Positions 37,360 through 48,639 of a stretch of DNA of 64,000 nt are shown here, piece by piece. The notes under the pieces are model-generated. The model saw only the letters and a program-made list of their open reading frames with translations, had not been told where the DNA came from and ran no database searches. Source of the DNA: Protopterus annectens (taxonomy: Eukaryota; Chordata; Ceratodontiformes; Protopteridae); NCBI RefSeq assembly GCF_019279795.1, contig NC_056726.1:1018547781-1018611780 (forward strand), given 5' to 3'. The stretch's first letter is position 1. Each line of letters starts with the position of its first letter. Both the position numbers and the translations under genes were made by a program.

Positions 37360-39380
37360 ACTTGGGCAGAGACACGAAGCACTGGTTGGAAAGAGAGGGT
37401 GCTGGACAACTTGGGAAGATCAGTCAGCTGAGATCTCAACTCTATAGCTGTGTCAGTGTGGAGTCTTACTGGAAATCTGGAGAAAGAGGGAGAAACCAGC
37501 CCCTGGCTGACTGTGGTCTCTGTGTGCTCTTAAGGGAAATTATGCTTGATGCAGAGAGCTGCATCTGGAAATACTGTTTGTGTACCCGTTGTCCTCCCAG
37601 TGAACATCCCACCACAGGTGCCCATGATGAGGATTGATTGCTCCTTGATTACTGGCCCAGAGGTGGGATAGCCATGTCACATATTGGTTGGCAGTGGTGA
37701 GTTGTCACAGTTATAGTCAGTAAGTTTTTCCAGTCTCATATAAGAGAATACTGAACAATAAATCAGTATAGCAACATACATACAAAAAGTATCATTTACT
37801 GTTGAAATAAAGTCCAGTAGTGAAACAGAGTAAAATGCAGCTTCTACTTCTGAACAGAGATATACAACTGGTCAATAGCATTGCTCAAAAGAAATGTTGC
37901 AGTAGCAAATAATGGGTTGGACAGGGTGTAGCTAAACTATCACAATATGCCATTTATTGCATACCTTATTTTGCTTTAAGCGTGGCAAGCTTACACTGTG
38001 ATGTAACAGAGGCTCAAAAATATCATTCCCAGGAATAAAGTCCTTTACTCTGAGAATGCCAGCTTTGCGTTAGTGTACTTATTTTGAGAACAAAAGAGGG
38101 GTGTACATTGTATAATCCAAACATCACAACCAAGGTAACACCCCCATATGTTTTGGGGGGAATAGGGAAAGAGAATTAAGTAGAGGAAATGAAAAACTCT
38201 TTGAGATTAAGAGTTGATAATCTTTCTAGATATGATAGTGGGATGTTATTAGGAATGAATACAACTTTCAAATGTGCGTAATTAAAATATATATTGATGA
38301 AAAAGACGTCAAAGAAGAAATGAAAAATTAAATTCCATCAGTAACAGTGAGGATGAAAATGGAAAGCAGGCAGATATTGAATAATCCACGTTTGGGATGT
38401 TATCAATATAGTTTCATAGATTTTAAAAGGTGGAATCAGTTGAAAAAAAGAATGACCTGAGGCACGGTGAAGCATGGGGCTGTATTGCAGTTTTTATCTC
38501 CAATATGCGACCGATAAATACGATTGCTGCACAGGTCTGCACAGGTGTTTACTGCTGTCTGAACTGTGAAACTGGACATTCGGGATTAATTTGCATGTTC
38601 CGGGAGTGTAAGGTGATCTATGGGCACAGCCCAATAGACAGGAAAAGGATCTCTGGCAAAATGTTTATAAGCTGTCGGAAGTTTGTTCTGCTAGGCAGAG
38701 GTGGATAAGGAGGCAGGAAGAGAGGATGTGGAGATGTTGACAATTGTGTTGTTAAGCAGACAGATCAGAAGTCTGATAGCTCATGACTGGAAATGTAAAA
38801 ATGTGTAGCAGGACAAGCTGGGCAGATCTTAAGTATATACAGAATGGAAATCAACTCTCAGCTAGTAAGGCAAGACAAAAAAAATAAGAAGTGGGACAAA
38901 ATTTAGGCAGCATATAAGAGAGATGATAGCCATTTTTTACAGGGAAGAACAGTTAGTTGCCCAAGTATGTCTATTTCTATGACAAATATTTTTGATGCAA
39001 CTCTCAGACTGCCTGTCTGCATATGTTCTTCAGAACCTGAGTATAAAATATAATAATAATCATCATCATCATAATTACGAATATAAGGATAGTGCTAGGC
39101 AAGTGATTACATTATTCAATTCACAAGAAGCCTAGCCATATGCACCTAGAACCAACTATACTTAAAAGGTCTTGATACCTTTTCCAAGCATTTAATAATG
39201 CTGGTCTTCCAAACTAAGCAGGCTATACATGATACCCCTGGTATAAATTTATGTCCACCTATCTAATCCTCAAGAGCAGCATTAAAGGTTAACATAGCAG
39301 GCATGTAGTAGTAACATTCTATGAACTATGAATATATTAAGTTAGAAACCTATCTCATCACTGAGTCTTGTTTATTTGTT
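37360..39380. other. intronic stretch without recognised element
   Basis: No family is recognised on either strand. The frames at 37,353-37,637 and 38,430-38,708 have no visible domain. Confidence 0.35.
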
Positions 39381-39384
39381 GAAT

Positions 39385-39744
<360 letters not shown>

Positions 39745-39746
<2 letters not shown>

Positions 39747-40276
39747 GTCCCCTTCAAAACATCTAAAACCCATAACATCAAATTTCATAACATCGAGACC
39801 AGAAAATCTAAAACCCTAAACATCTAAAACCCATAACATCTAAAATGTGCATCAGAACATTGAACACTACAAATCACATGAAAATAACATCCCCTCCACA
39901 TATAACAACACCAAACTAGCAAACATACTTTTTACTACATCTGCAGGGGGGCTTGATACAGTGGGGATAGGAAATTAATATTTTTCCACTGTAGTGCGAT
40001 CTCGGAGTTGGTATAGTTAATTTACGGGGGGTGTGGGGTGCAGGGGGGCTTGCCCCCTGCAGAAATGTACTAAAAAGTGTGCTTGGTAGTTTGGTGTCAT
40101 TATATGTGGAGGGGATGTTATTTTCATGTGATTTGTAGTGTTCGATGTTCGGATGCACATTTTCGATGTAATGAAATTCGATGTTATGGGCTTTAAATGT
40201 TTTGGGTTTTGGATGTTCTGCTCTCGATGTTATGAAATTAGATGTTATGGGTTTTTAGATGTTTTGAAGTAGACAC
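39745..40276. mobile_element. palindromic element P3
   Basis: Left GGGTCCCCTTCAAAACATC and right (reverse strand) GTGTCTACTTCAAAACATC. Arms of repeated AACATCTAAAACCCATAAC words face each other across 532 bp, joined by matching ATAACATCCCCTCCACATAT (left) and its complement (right). The centre has CACTGTAGTGCGATCTCGGA and GGGGGGCTTGCCCCCTGCAG. The left copy of the core is partly deleted. Flanked by TA tracts on both sides. Confidence 0.85.
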
Positions 40277-40277
40277 A

Positions 40278-40280
<3 letters not shown>

Positions 40281-40323
<43 letters not shown>

Positions 40324-40328
40324 TATAT
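40281..40328. repeat. (TA)n between P3 and P4
   Basis: About 22 TA units with AGATATATGG at the right edge. Confidence 0.95.
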
Positions 40329-40828
40329 GGATTCACTTCAGATGATCGGGTTTCTGAAATCTCGAAACTCATATGGTCGAGACCATATGTTTGAGTTTTC
40401 AGAAACTCGAACATCAGAAGTGAACATAAAAACAAACAAAAAAAACACATTTACAGACATTTTTGCAGGTGGGGCAAACCCCCCTGCACCCCACCCATGT
40501 GGGGGGTTGTGCCCCCCACAACCTCCCACTTAAATATACTAACTCTGAGATAGCGCTACAGTGGGGAAAAGGGAAATCTCCCATTCTGTGCTTCTGCAGA
40601 CACTGCGGAACAGGAGATTTCCCTGTTCCCCGCTGTAGCACAATCTCGGAGTTCATATATTTAAGTAGCATGGGTGCAGGGGGCTTGCCCCCCTGCAGAA
40701 TCCTTCACTTATGGTATTCACACAATTTTTTAACCCCCCCCCCTTCAGATGTTCGAGTTTCTGAAACTCAGTCATATGGTCTTGACCATATGAGTTTCGA
40801 GATTTCAGAAACTGGATCATCTGAATCC
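40329..40828. mobile_element. palindromic element P4
   Basis: Both ends read GGATTCA(CTTCA)GATGATC in opposite directions. Arms carry TTTCTGAAATCTCGAAACTC and CATATGGTC(G/A)AGACCATATG. Each half then has a C/G-rich hairpin (GGGGGGTTGTGCCCCCC on the left) and the core ACTCTGAGATAGCGCTACAG, with complementary copy GCTGTAGCACAATCTCGGAG. The loop contains GGGAAATCTCCC and GGAGATTTCCC. 500 bp. Confidence 0.85.
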
Positions 40829-40832
40829 ATAT

Positions 40833-40834
40833 AT

Positions 40835-40927
<93 letters not shown>
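40833..40927. repeat. (TA)n-(GT)n microsatellite
   Basis: TA units to 40,874, then GT units to 40,927. Confidence 0.97.
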
Positions 40928-40928
<1 letters not shown>

Positions 40929-40929
<1 letters not shown>

Positions 40930-41275
40930 GATTCACTTCATAACACTGAAAGCTGAAAATACTGAAATTCAAAACACTGAAACCAAAACACTGAAACTTC
41001 ATATTCTTGAAGACTCAAAACGCTGAAACTCAAAGCACTGAAAACACATATCATACATTTACTGAGTTTAAACACCATAAATCATAGCACATTCACTACA
41101 CTAAGTGTAGTCTTGGAGTTGATATATTTAAGTAGCAGGGGGTGTGGGGGCACAACCCCCAACATGGGAGTGCAGTGGGGCTTGCACCCCTGTTTACACT
41201 TGGTGGAAAGTGATATGATTTATGTTGTTTAAACTCAGTATATGTATGATATGTGTTTTCAGTGTTTTGGTCTTC
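40929..41275. mobile_element. palindromic element P5, right end lost
   Basis: It starts GGATTCACTTCATAACACTG like P4. Arm words are AACACTGAAA and CACTGAAACT. The inner arms match: TGAAAACACATATCATACAT (about 41,038) against its complement near 41,245-41,264. The core AGTGTAGTCTTGGAGTTGAT lies at 41,103-41,122 and the hairpin GTGGGGGCACAACCCCCAA near 41,143. The right arm stops near 41,275 where P6 begins. Confidence 0.75.
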
Positions 41276-41282
41276 TATACTA

Positions 41283-41662
41283 TGAAGCTCACTTGACTGA
41301 AAGCTCACTTGGTCGCAGTTCATTTTGTCGAAAATGGAATATACTCCTGCCCCACTGCAGTGCAACCCCAAAGTGAGAATATTAAATGTGGGGAGCGTAG
41401 CCCCCCACATAATTTTAATGTATTCACTATTATAAGAAGGTATATCCATTACAAATGCATTAATATATATATCTTTAGTAGAAACTATTAGCCCCCCACA
41501 CCCCCCTTATTTAATATTCTCACTCCAGGGTTGCACTGCAGTGGGACAGAGGCTATATTCCATTTTCGACCAAGTGAGCTTTCACTCAAGTATGCTTTCA
41601 ATGAAGTGAAAAGCCTGGAATAATTTTCGACTAAGTGTAATTTGACCAAATGTATGGAATCC
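41283..41662. mobile_element. palindromic element P6, left end lost
   Basis: The right end (reverse strand) begins GGATTCCATACATTTGGTC. Both arms have GAAAGCTCACTTGGTCG and GTCGAAAATGGAATATA, then CCCACTGCAGTGCAACCC, GTGAGAATATTAAAT and a C/G-rich segment next to the centre. This is the reverse internal order of P4. It abuts P5 on the left. Confidence 0.75.
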
Positions 41663-41666
41663 ATAT

Positions 41667-41667
41667 C

Positions 41668-41726
<59 letters not shown>
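41667..41726. repeat. (GATA)n microsatellite
   Basis: About 15 GATA units followed by TAGATATA variants to 41,752. Confidence 0.95.
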
Positions 41727-41727
<1 letters not shown>

Positions 41728-41753
41728 GCTATAGATATAGATATATAGATATA

Positions 41754-43413
41754 CTGCGGATATAAAAAGGTTACACACCCCTGTTAAAATGCCAGGTTTT
41801 TGTGATATAAAAAAATTACACAACAATAAATCATTTCAAAACTTTTCCCACCTTTAGTGTGACCTATAACCTGTACAATTTAATTGAAAAACAAACAAAT
41901 ATATTAGGGAAAAATATAAAAAATAAAAAACTTACAATACGCTGGTTGCATAAGTGTGCACACCCTTAAACTAATACTTTGTTGTGTGTGCACACCCTTA
42001 AACTGATACTTTGTTGAAACACCTTTTGATTTAATTACAGCATTCAGTCTTCTTGGGTAGGAGTCTATCAGCATGGCACATCTTGACTAGGCAGTATTTG
42101 CCCACTCTTCCTTGCAAAAGTGCTCCAAATCTTTCAGATTGTGAGGGGATCTCTTGTGCACACCCCTCTTCAGGTCATCTCAGAGATTTTATATTAGATT
42201 TATGTCTGGGCTCTGGCTGAACCATTCCAAAACTTAATTTTCTTCTGGTGAAGCCATACTTTTGTTGATTTGTATGTATGCTTGGGGTCATTGTCGTGTT
42301 AAAAAGGTGAACTTCTTCTTCATCTTTAGCTTTCTAGTAGATGCCTGAAGGCTTTGGGCCAAAAGTGACTGGTATTTGGAACTGTTCATAATTCCCCCCA
42401 CCTTGACTAAAGCTCCAGTTCCAGCTGAAGAAAAGCAACCCCAAAGCATGATACTGCCACCACCATGCATCACCGTGGGGATGGTAGTCTTTTGGTGATG
42501 TGAAGTGTTGTTTTTGCGCCAAACGTACCTTTTGGAATTGTGGCCAAAAAGTTCAACCTTGGTCTCATCACATTTTCCCACATGCTTCTTGAAGACTTAA
42601 TGCATTGTTTTAGCTGGGCCTGAATGTTTTTCTGTGTAAGAAAAGACTTCTGTCTTGCAAGCCTACCCCATAGTCCAGACATATGGAGAATACGGGAGAT
42701 TGCTGTCATGTAGTGCACAACCAGGACTTGCCAGAAATACCTGCAGCTCCTTCAGTGTTGCTGTATGTCTCTTGGCAGCCTCCCTGACCAGTTTTCATCT
42801 TGTCTTTTCATCAATTTTGGAGGGAAGTCCAGTTCTTTGCAACGTCATTGTCGTCCCATATTTTATCTACTTTTTGATGACTGTCTTCACTGTGGTCCAT
42901 GGTGTACCCAATGCTGTGGAAATTTTTTTGTACCCGTCTCCTGACTGATACCTTTCAACAATTAAATTCCTTTGATGCTTTGTAAGCTCTCTGCAAACCA
43001 TGGCTTTTGCTGTAGCAGGCAATTAACTAAATGTCAGAAAAATCCTACTAGGACAGCTGAACTTTATTTGGGGATAATCAGAGTCTTTTTAATTGATGGC
43101 AGTTGGGTATCCAAAAAGACTGAATGCTGTAATTAAATCAAAATGTGCTTCAACAAGTATGAGTTTAAGGATGTGCACACACAACAAAGTATCAGTTTAA
43201 GGGTGTGCACAATTATGCAACCAGCGTATTGTACATTTTTTATTTTTTATATTTTTCCCCTAACAGATTTGTTTGGTTTTCAGTTGAATTGTACAGGTTA
43301 TAGGTCACATTAAAGGTGGGAAAAGTTATGAAATAACTTATTGTGGTCTCATTTTTATATATCACAAAAACTTGACATTTTAATAGGGGTGTGTGAACTT
43401 TTTATATCCACTG
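41754..43413 (-). mobile_element. Tc1/mariner DNA transposon, complete ends
   Basis: Terminal inverted repeats begin CTGCGGATATAAAAAGGTTA (left) and CAGTGGATATAAAAAGTTCA (right, reverse strand). Each is followed by CACACCCCT(G/A)TTAAAATG, and each end is flanked by TA, the Tc1 target. A second inverted pair near 41,935-41,995 and 43,160-43,235 carries CAATACGCTGGTTGCATAA and GTGTGCACACCCTTAAACT, giving a long IR of about 250 bp. Internal sequence is a broken transposase. 1,660 bp. Confidence 0.92.
41985..43001 (-). pseudogene. Tc1 transposase, inactivated
   Basis: From the ATG at 42,999-43,001 the protein starts MVCRELTKHQRNLIVERYQS and continues with GTPWTTVKTVIKK, the paired helix-turn-helix DNA-binding part of Tc1 transposases. 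[20 protein letters not shown] and a [20 protein letters not shown] frame (42,380-42,480) match the DDE catalytic half. The C-terminus (ADRLLPKKTECCN) is near 42,000-42,060. Frame changes and stops interrupt it at several points. The length fits the usual 340 residues if frames are bridged. Confidence 0.85.
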
Positions 43414-43429
43414 TATATACATATATGAA

Positions 43430-43443
43430 TATATCTATATATC

Positions 43444-43504
<61 letters not shown>

Positions 43505-43517
43505 GTACATCTATATC

Positions 43518-43601
<84 letters not shown>

Positions 43602-43612
43602 GATATATTATA
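43430..43612. repeat. (CA)n and (GT)n microsatellites forming an inverted repeat
   Basis: CA units at 43,448-43,501 face GT units at 43,527-43,597 across a 25-bp spacer (ATGTACATCTATATCTATAT...). Flanks ATATCTATATA and TATATAGATAT are also complementary, so the whole could fold as one hairpin. It lies beside the right end of the Tc1 element. Confidence 0.9.
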
Positions 43613-43614
43613 CA

Positions 43615-44435
43615 GACGTTTGAAAAGTTAACTGAGTTAAACAAGTGAAACTATTACAAAGCATATAGAACAGTAGTCACGAAGCAATTGATAGGCTATG
43701 GCAACTATAAATGTTCCTGCTAAGTTGTTTTATAAGAAAAGTTAAGCAAAGGTATGTAGTATAAGTTTCAGTGAGAGACGATTGCATAAATAGCAGAAGT
43801 GGTAGAGGATAGTTAGGAAACAATGGGAAGGAATCGTGTGAAATGTATAAACAGTGAGGAACAGAGTTAGAGATGTAGTTAGATAACAATACAGGATGTC
43901 AGAGGGACAGGTGTAATTTAGTAGGAATGGTAACGTGGGTGGAGTAGCACAGGCATTCAGAGCTGAAGAGGGGAAAGGATGGCATAAGAAGATGGGATGA
44001 TGTAAGGTTATGTTGCAAGAATTAGTAGTAGTAATTTGGAATTTATTCCGTACTTGAACAAGAATTATTTGCTACTTTGTTTTATAAAAAAATATATTTT
44101 ATTAACCAAACAATCTTTTAGAATATGTATTAAAACCATCGGATACTGTTTGACAAATATAATAATTTCAAATCATAAATGTGCTGATTATTTCTGTATT
44201 TCTACATTTGTTTCTGTTACTATCATCAGCCTTTCTGTGAAATTCAGCACCTGCAATACCAAATATTACCAAAAGATAGCAGACATAGTCAATGGATTAG
44301 CCCCGAGATTTCAAAAATTAATCTGATGTAATTTTCAAAAATATATTATATTCAATTTATTTTGCCTAATTTTCCAAGTCTTAAAGAGGGTTGACACTTT
44401 TCTTAGTGCTACCCAAATTAAAAAAAGTATATATA
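43615..44435. other. intronic stretch without recognised element
   Basis: No family is recognised. The plus-strand frame at 44,036-44,326 shows no domain. Confidence 0.35.
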
Positions 44436-44439
44436 CACA

Positions 44440-44444
44440 TATGT

Positions 44445-44520
<76 letters not shown>

Positions 44521-44524
44521 ACAC

Positions 44525-44581
<57 letters not shown>

Positions 44582-44612
44582 CACACACACAGATAGATAT
44601 AGCTAGAGACAG

Positions 44613-44668
<56 letters not shown>
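44440..44668. repeat. compound (TA)n-(AC)n-(TA)n-(GA)n microsatellite
   Basis: TA units 44,440-44,516, ACACACAC, TA units 44,528-44,577, AC units, then TA 44,618-44,646 and GA 44,647-44,668. Confidence 0.96.
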
Positions 44669-44669
44669 A

Positions 44670-45930
44670 ATGAACAGACAAGGACCGGAAATTAAGTGCT
44701 AAATTAAAATACATGTGTTAATTCTGTATCACAAAGTGTGTCATTCAGTTTACCTGTTTAGATTTCAAGTTCATTGTGCCTATATAACAGTGTTAATGCC
44801 CAGCATGAACATATTAAGCGTCTAATACATGCCTTATCCATTAAAGGAAACACATGCAAACACTGCATCAGTAATTAAAAATAACAAATTAAATAAATTA
44901 CAGGTAGACAAGCTTTCACATAAACCTTTTGTTATTTTTCATGCAAAGCCGGATGCCCTCTCCGTGCAGTACATTTTGGCTTACATGTAGACATATATAA
45001 TAAAGTTGCACTGCCAAATTAGTGCTGTTTTCTTCTGCTTGTATTACTTTCAGCAGGACAAATGGTTACACTCTAGTATGTGATGTTTTCTAGGATGCAT
45101 GCTGATGTACAGGTCTACGTTAATGAGTGTTAATTAGCAGTATGTTACCTTTCTGTTCAGGTAGGATGGTCTGAGAAATGGGGCTCCCAAGTGAGAGTAC
45201 AGCTTTTACTCAGTACTGTTATTGTAATGACTTGCATTTGTCATTGTCTTGTAGACTCCTAGCAAGCAAAGCTGAACAAGGACAGCAGTCCCAGACAAAA
45301 AGTTAATGCTTTCAACAAGGCTTCCTGGCTTTTGGTGGTCATTCTATAAAATGTAATCATCTTACTCAAGGTGTTTTTAGCATATATGTCTTTTATAAGG
45401 ATACCTTTTGGAAATATAACTTTCAGAATGTCAGTATCTTTAGTGGACTATAGAAGCAGAAGCAAGGATTCAGAAAATCCTTAGGGACAGCAGCTGGATT
45501 AAAAGGGTCCCTAAAATAAAGAACCTGTTCCATTCCCCAGATAATACATGCTTTATGAACGCTGAATAAACAACAGAGACCTTTGCAGTTGTAAGACAAG
45601 TGACTGGTCCAGGAGGGACTTGAGATCAGGAATTCACTATCATAGCTTTTCAAAATCACAGTGGCATGAATCATCTGTTCCTTCTCAGGTAACACATTAT
45701 CCATAAAAAAGGTTAATCCAGTATCCCAATAAATTGAAGGATGGAAATACCTCAGACTATATGAAAGTGACAAAACATCGCTTTCTAAACCATATAATCC
45801 TTACTAGCTCTAATCCTGTTGCCACATTTTAAATAACAGGATACAGCAGTAGGCTAACTGCATAATAATTGTCTCCAAGTAGGCATTACATTTAAACTTC
45901 AACCACAACAATTGGATATGATACATCTCT
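44670..45930. other. intronic stretch near the V2R cysteine-rich exon, unrecognised
   Basis: A 116-codon minus frame (45,423-45,773) has no recognisable domain and no splice context. I see no transposon signature here. Confidence 0.4.
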
Positions 45931-45933
45931 CAC

Positions 45934-46057
45934 CTGTTTCATTTGATATTTCTCCAATGGAACAGAGGACACAGTCAAAGCAGCACACTGCCTGCCCAGG
46001 CTTAAGGACTTTTCGGAAACCTGGATAACAAGGCTCACTGCAGACAGACACTGGTGT
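45934..46057 (-). CDS. V2R-like receptor, cysteine-rich (NCD3G) exon
   Basis: This 124-bp exon encodes the linker that joins the ligand-binding module to the helices in family C GPCRs. Translation reads TPVSVCSEPCYPGFRKVLKP, GQAVCCFDCVLC and SIGEISNET, then a split codon. With the last exon it gives nine cysteines spaced as in other V2Rs (C-C-CC-C-C-C-C-C), needed for the disulfide network. The acceptor is TCACCTAG and the donor GTGAGA; the exon begins in phase 0 and leaves in phase 1. The length matches, from memory, the small fifth coding exon typical of V2Rs. Confidence 0.92.
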
Positions 46058-46059
46058 CT

Positions 46060-46818
46060 AGGTGATGAAGAAGTAAAAAAAAATGAAATATCGAAATCAA
46101 GTGTGACATTACATCATTATTAACAAACACTAAGTTATATTTTTAAATATTATAAGCAGTGACTGAGAAATATAATACATGGTTTAGTGGTCTTAAAGGC
46201 ATTTTGTGACCATCTTGACAAGTGATACGGCTTCAGAAGTCAAAAAAGTAGCACTGGTAGGCAAACCAAAGAGCAACATTAAAAACATTGGGCATAGACA
46301 TACCTGAAAATACTACAGCAGCCTTTAAATTATACAGTTGTTATGCAGTATTCTGTCAATGTAAATCAGTCAAACAAATATTAAAATGGTTGACCTTTCA
46401 ACCAGTTGATAATCGACTCAACAGACAACAAAAATTACTCAACCACTAAATCAGAGTCCCACATAACTGAGGTTTCCTGTGTGATACAACACAGAGAAAT
46501 GCGCTTCTTTTGAACATATATCTGATATAATATATGATGTAACCATTGATTAAATGATTCTAATAAGGAATTTCTATATCATAACAGAATTAGAGTATGC
46601 AAAAATATATATTTTTGTACTATCATGTAGTATACCCCAGAACAGGGTACCTATCAAACTAATCACCCCTGTTAAAATGGCACAGCATGCCATTATCTTC
46701 TGATACTCCTGACATCTGTTTTTGAAGTTATGTTCTCTTTAAGTCAACAAAGAGACTGAACATGTTTTACTTATAGTTGATTGGCTGAGTTAATTGCAAA
46801 AGAGTCATGACAGTATAC
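46060..46818. other. intronic stretch, unrecognised
   Basis: CACCCCTGTTAAAATGGCA near 46,665 equals the inner part of the Tc1 terminal repeat at 41.8 kb, but no partner repeat or transposase is seen nearby. Confidence 0.35.
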
Positions 46819-46820
46819 TT

Positions 46821-46955
46821 AGTTCATAGGTTAGTACTAAGCTAACTGCCCTTGCGAGCCATTTTAAGCCTAGCCATTTATCCCTTGTGAGACTCAAACC
46901 CTGAACGTTGTGTATGCAAGGCAAACACCTTAACCACTGGGCCACTCTCCCAACT
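46821..46955 (-). mobile_element. tRNA-derived SINE with CR1-type 3' end, second copy
   Basis: On the minus strand GTGGCCCAGTGGTTAAGGTG (A box) and CAGGGTTTGAGTCTCACAAG (B box) are followed by GGCTAGGCTTAAAATGGCTC, GCAAGGGCAGTTAGC and AACCTATGAAC. It is the same family as 27,151-27,308 and is better preserved. Confidence 0.85.
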
Positions 46956-46962
46956 TGAGATA

Positions 46963-47195
46963 TATTTTTTATTAACATTTGTTAACTGGGAAAGTCCGAC
47001 TTGGAACAAAGCCAGTTTTCAGCAGAGGCCCGGGGAGAAACCCTCCAGATGCATGTTCTTTTAATGTGGGAGGAAACCAGAGCATCCGGAGGAAACATAC
47101 ACGAATGCAGGGAGGACATGCAGACTCTATACAGAAGGCACCCCAGCTGAGAATCAAACCAGAGAACCACTAAAGTCAGAGCACACAAATTACTC
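46963..47195 (-). mobile_element. V-SINE-like element with L2-type LINE tail
   Basis: On the minus strand a B-box-like GGTTTGATTCTCAGCTGGGG is followed by GAGTCTGCATGTCCTCCCTG and GTTTCCTCCGGATGCTCTGG then TTTCCTCCCAC. This is the conserved central domain I know from V-SINEs such as zebrafish DANA. The 3' part, CCCCGGGCCTCTGCTGAAAA and CCCAGTTAACAAATGTTAAT, equals the tail of the L2/CR1-group LINEs here. The A box is not recognisable. Confidence 0.8.
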
Positions 47196-47199
47196 CTTG

Positions 47200-47955
47200 G
47201 ATCTCTAAAAGTCCTTTTTCACAGACAGAGATTTTCACCATCCATTTGATCCATCTGGATATATTGAGAAATTGTAGCACACTGTACTGGATAATATTGT
47301 ATACAAGTATATATATTTTGAAAACACAAATGTTTTGTACAATCTTTAACACAGTGTTACAGCAAGGGTGGAGAGAGTAGGTCACTTCCCTTACTAATCA
47401 ACTTATAGAAGGTGCTGAACATTAAAAAGAGCATGACAGCTTACAAGTCATCAATTAATCGATGTGTGAATGAGGGGGCTGCCTGTGCCAATGGGATGCA
47501 TGGGCCACCAATGTTGAAAGTGTTGCAGGAAAGTGTTGATTTGCACTCAAGTTAAGTGTGATTCAGAGACATGCGAATTAGTTGAAAATGAGTTATTTTC
47601 TCCTTGCTGTTAACATGTCCAGGTAAACACTTAAACCAAGCCTAAGACCATTAAACACAGTGTTGATTAGACTATTTAAAATGATTGTACATCATGCTAA
47701 TCATAATTTTAATGTCATAAATATGCAGACTGTTTAGAAATAAATTCAGTAAATCTTTACATAATTTTCTGTTTATGCATATTTAAACAAAAGTTTTATC
47801 AGCATCTCTGGCAAATTGTATGCTAAATAATTTTTGTAAGTTGTTTGCTCTTGAATGCATGTTATACTCTTCAGACACATACTGTAAATAATGCCTTATT
47901 TAAGTGGACTTGAGATCTGAGCTATATTGAAAACAACTAGATACACACTGAGAAG
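47200..47955. other. V2R intron between exons 4 and 5, right part unrecognised
   Basis: No repeat family recognised; AT-rich. Confidence 0.4.
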
Positions 47956-47961
47956 GCTGAC

Positions 47962-48189
47962 CTTACTGTGCCTCTGGTTCCATATTATAGCACTCATGTT
48001 GATACGGATGTCTTCTCCAGGGGATGCTCTGTGATCAATTCGGCCAATCTTAACAACGTTAAATGCCTCTTCTGTCAGTAACTGTATGTTGATTATATCA
48101 TATATCGTCACTACATCACCATTCATATCAAAGAATAGCTCATCTCCAGACTTGGTATGAAAGCGGACATTTTTTAGATAGTGGATAAC
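47962..48189 (-). CDS. V2R-like receptor, exon at end of ligand-binding domain
   Basis: A 228-bp exon (76 codons, phase 0 at both ends) reads VIHYLKNVRFHTKSGDELFF, DMNGDVVTIYDIINIQLL and FNVVKIGRIDHRASPGEDIR, ending INMSAIIWNQRHSK. This is the last part of the Venus-flytrap (ANF receptor) ligand-binding domain, with the V2R hallmark LKxVxFxTKxGDExFFDxNG followed by the YDIIN strand. The acceptor is AACCTAG just above 48,189 and the donor GTCAGC just below 47,962. It joins in frame to the 124-bp exon 1.9 kb downstream. Upstream exons were searched for by eye to 64,000 and not found, so the preceding intron is at least 15.8 kb. Confidence 0.92.
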
Positions 48190-48199
48190 CTAGGTTATT

Positions 48200-48635
48200 T
48201 GCACACACCATTAGTAAAAATTACAACTTCATAAACAGTGACATTTAAAACATCAGGCAAACACTTGTTATTCCCATACAGGACAGTTTGTTTGTTACAA
48301 CATATAACACTACATCATGAGTACATTTACAGAGACAAACATGCATGTGCACACACAGACATGCACTTGTGACTTGGGTCACATATACGCTGTAGTTTAT
48401 CAGCTCTCCAAGAGGATTGGACCAATTCAACTAGAACCAGTTTTTACAACATCAAGTGGCTAGTCCTGACATGGCACTCAGTCTGTAATTTCTGTTTTTG
48501 TATCTAAGCGATACTGTCCATCATAGTTGATGCCCAAAGTAGTTGGCATGTGTTCCTCCTATAGACACCTTCTAGAGTCTTTATTGCTGCCCACAAAATT
48601 GGGTGAGTTTGAAGTGAAAATATCCATAACATTTT
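48200..48635. other. V2R upstream intron, unrecognised part
   Basis: No family recognised. Confidence 0.35.
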
Positions 48636-48639
48636 TTGG

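Noticed and set aside
44335..44606. Tyr/Ile-repeat open frames, also at 31.2, 32.0 and 39.6 kb
   Set aside because: They are translations of (TA)n tracts.
45423..45773. 116-codon minus-strand open frame inside the V2R intron
   Set aside because: No recognisable domain, no splice signals or homologue in the window, and ordinary composition for chance.
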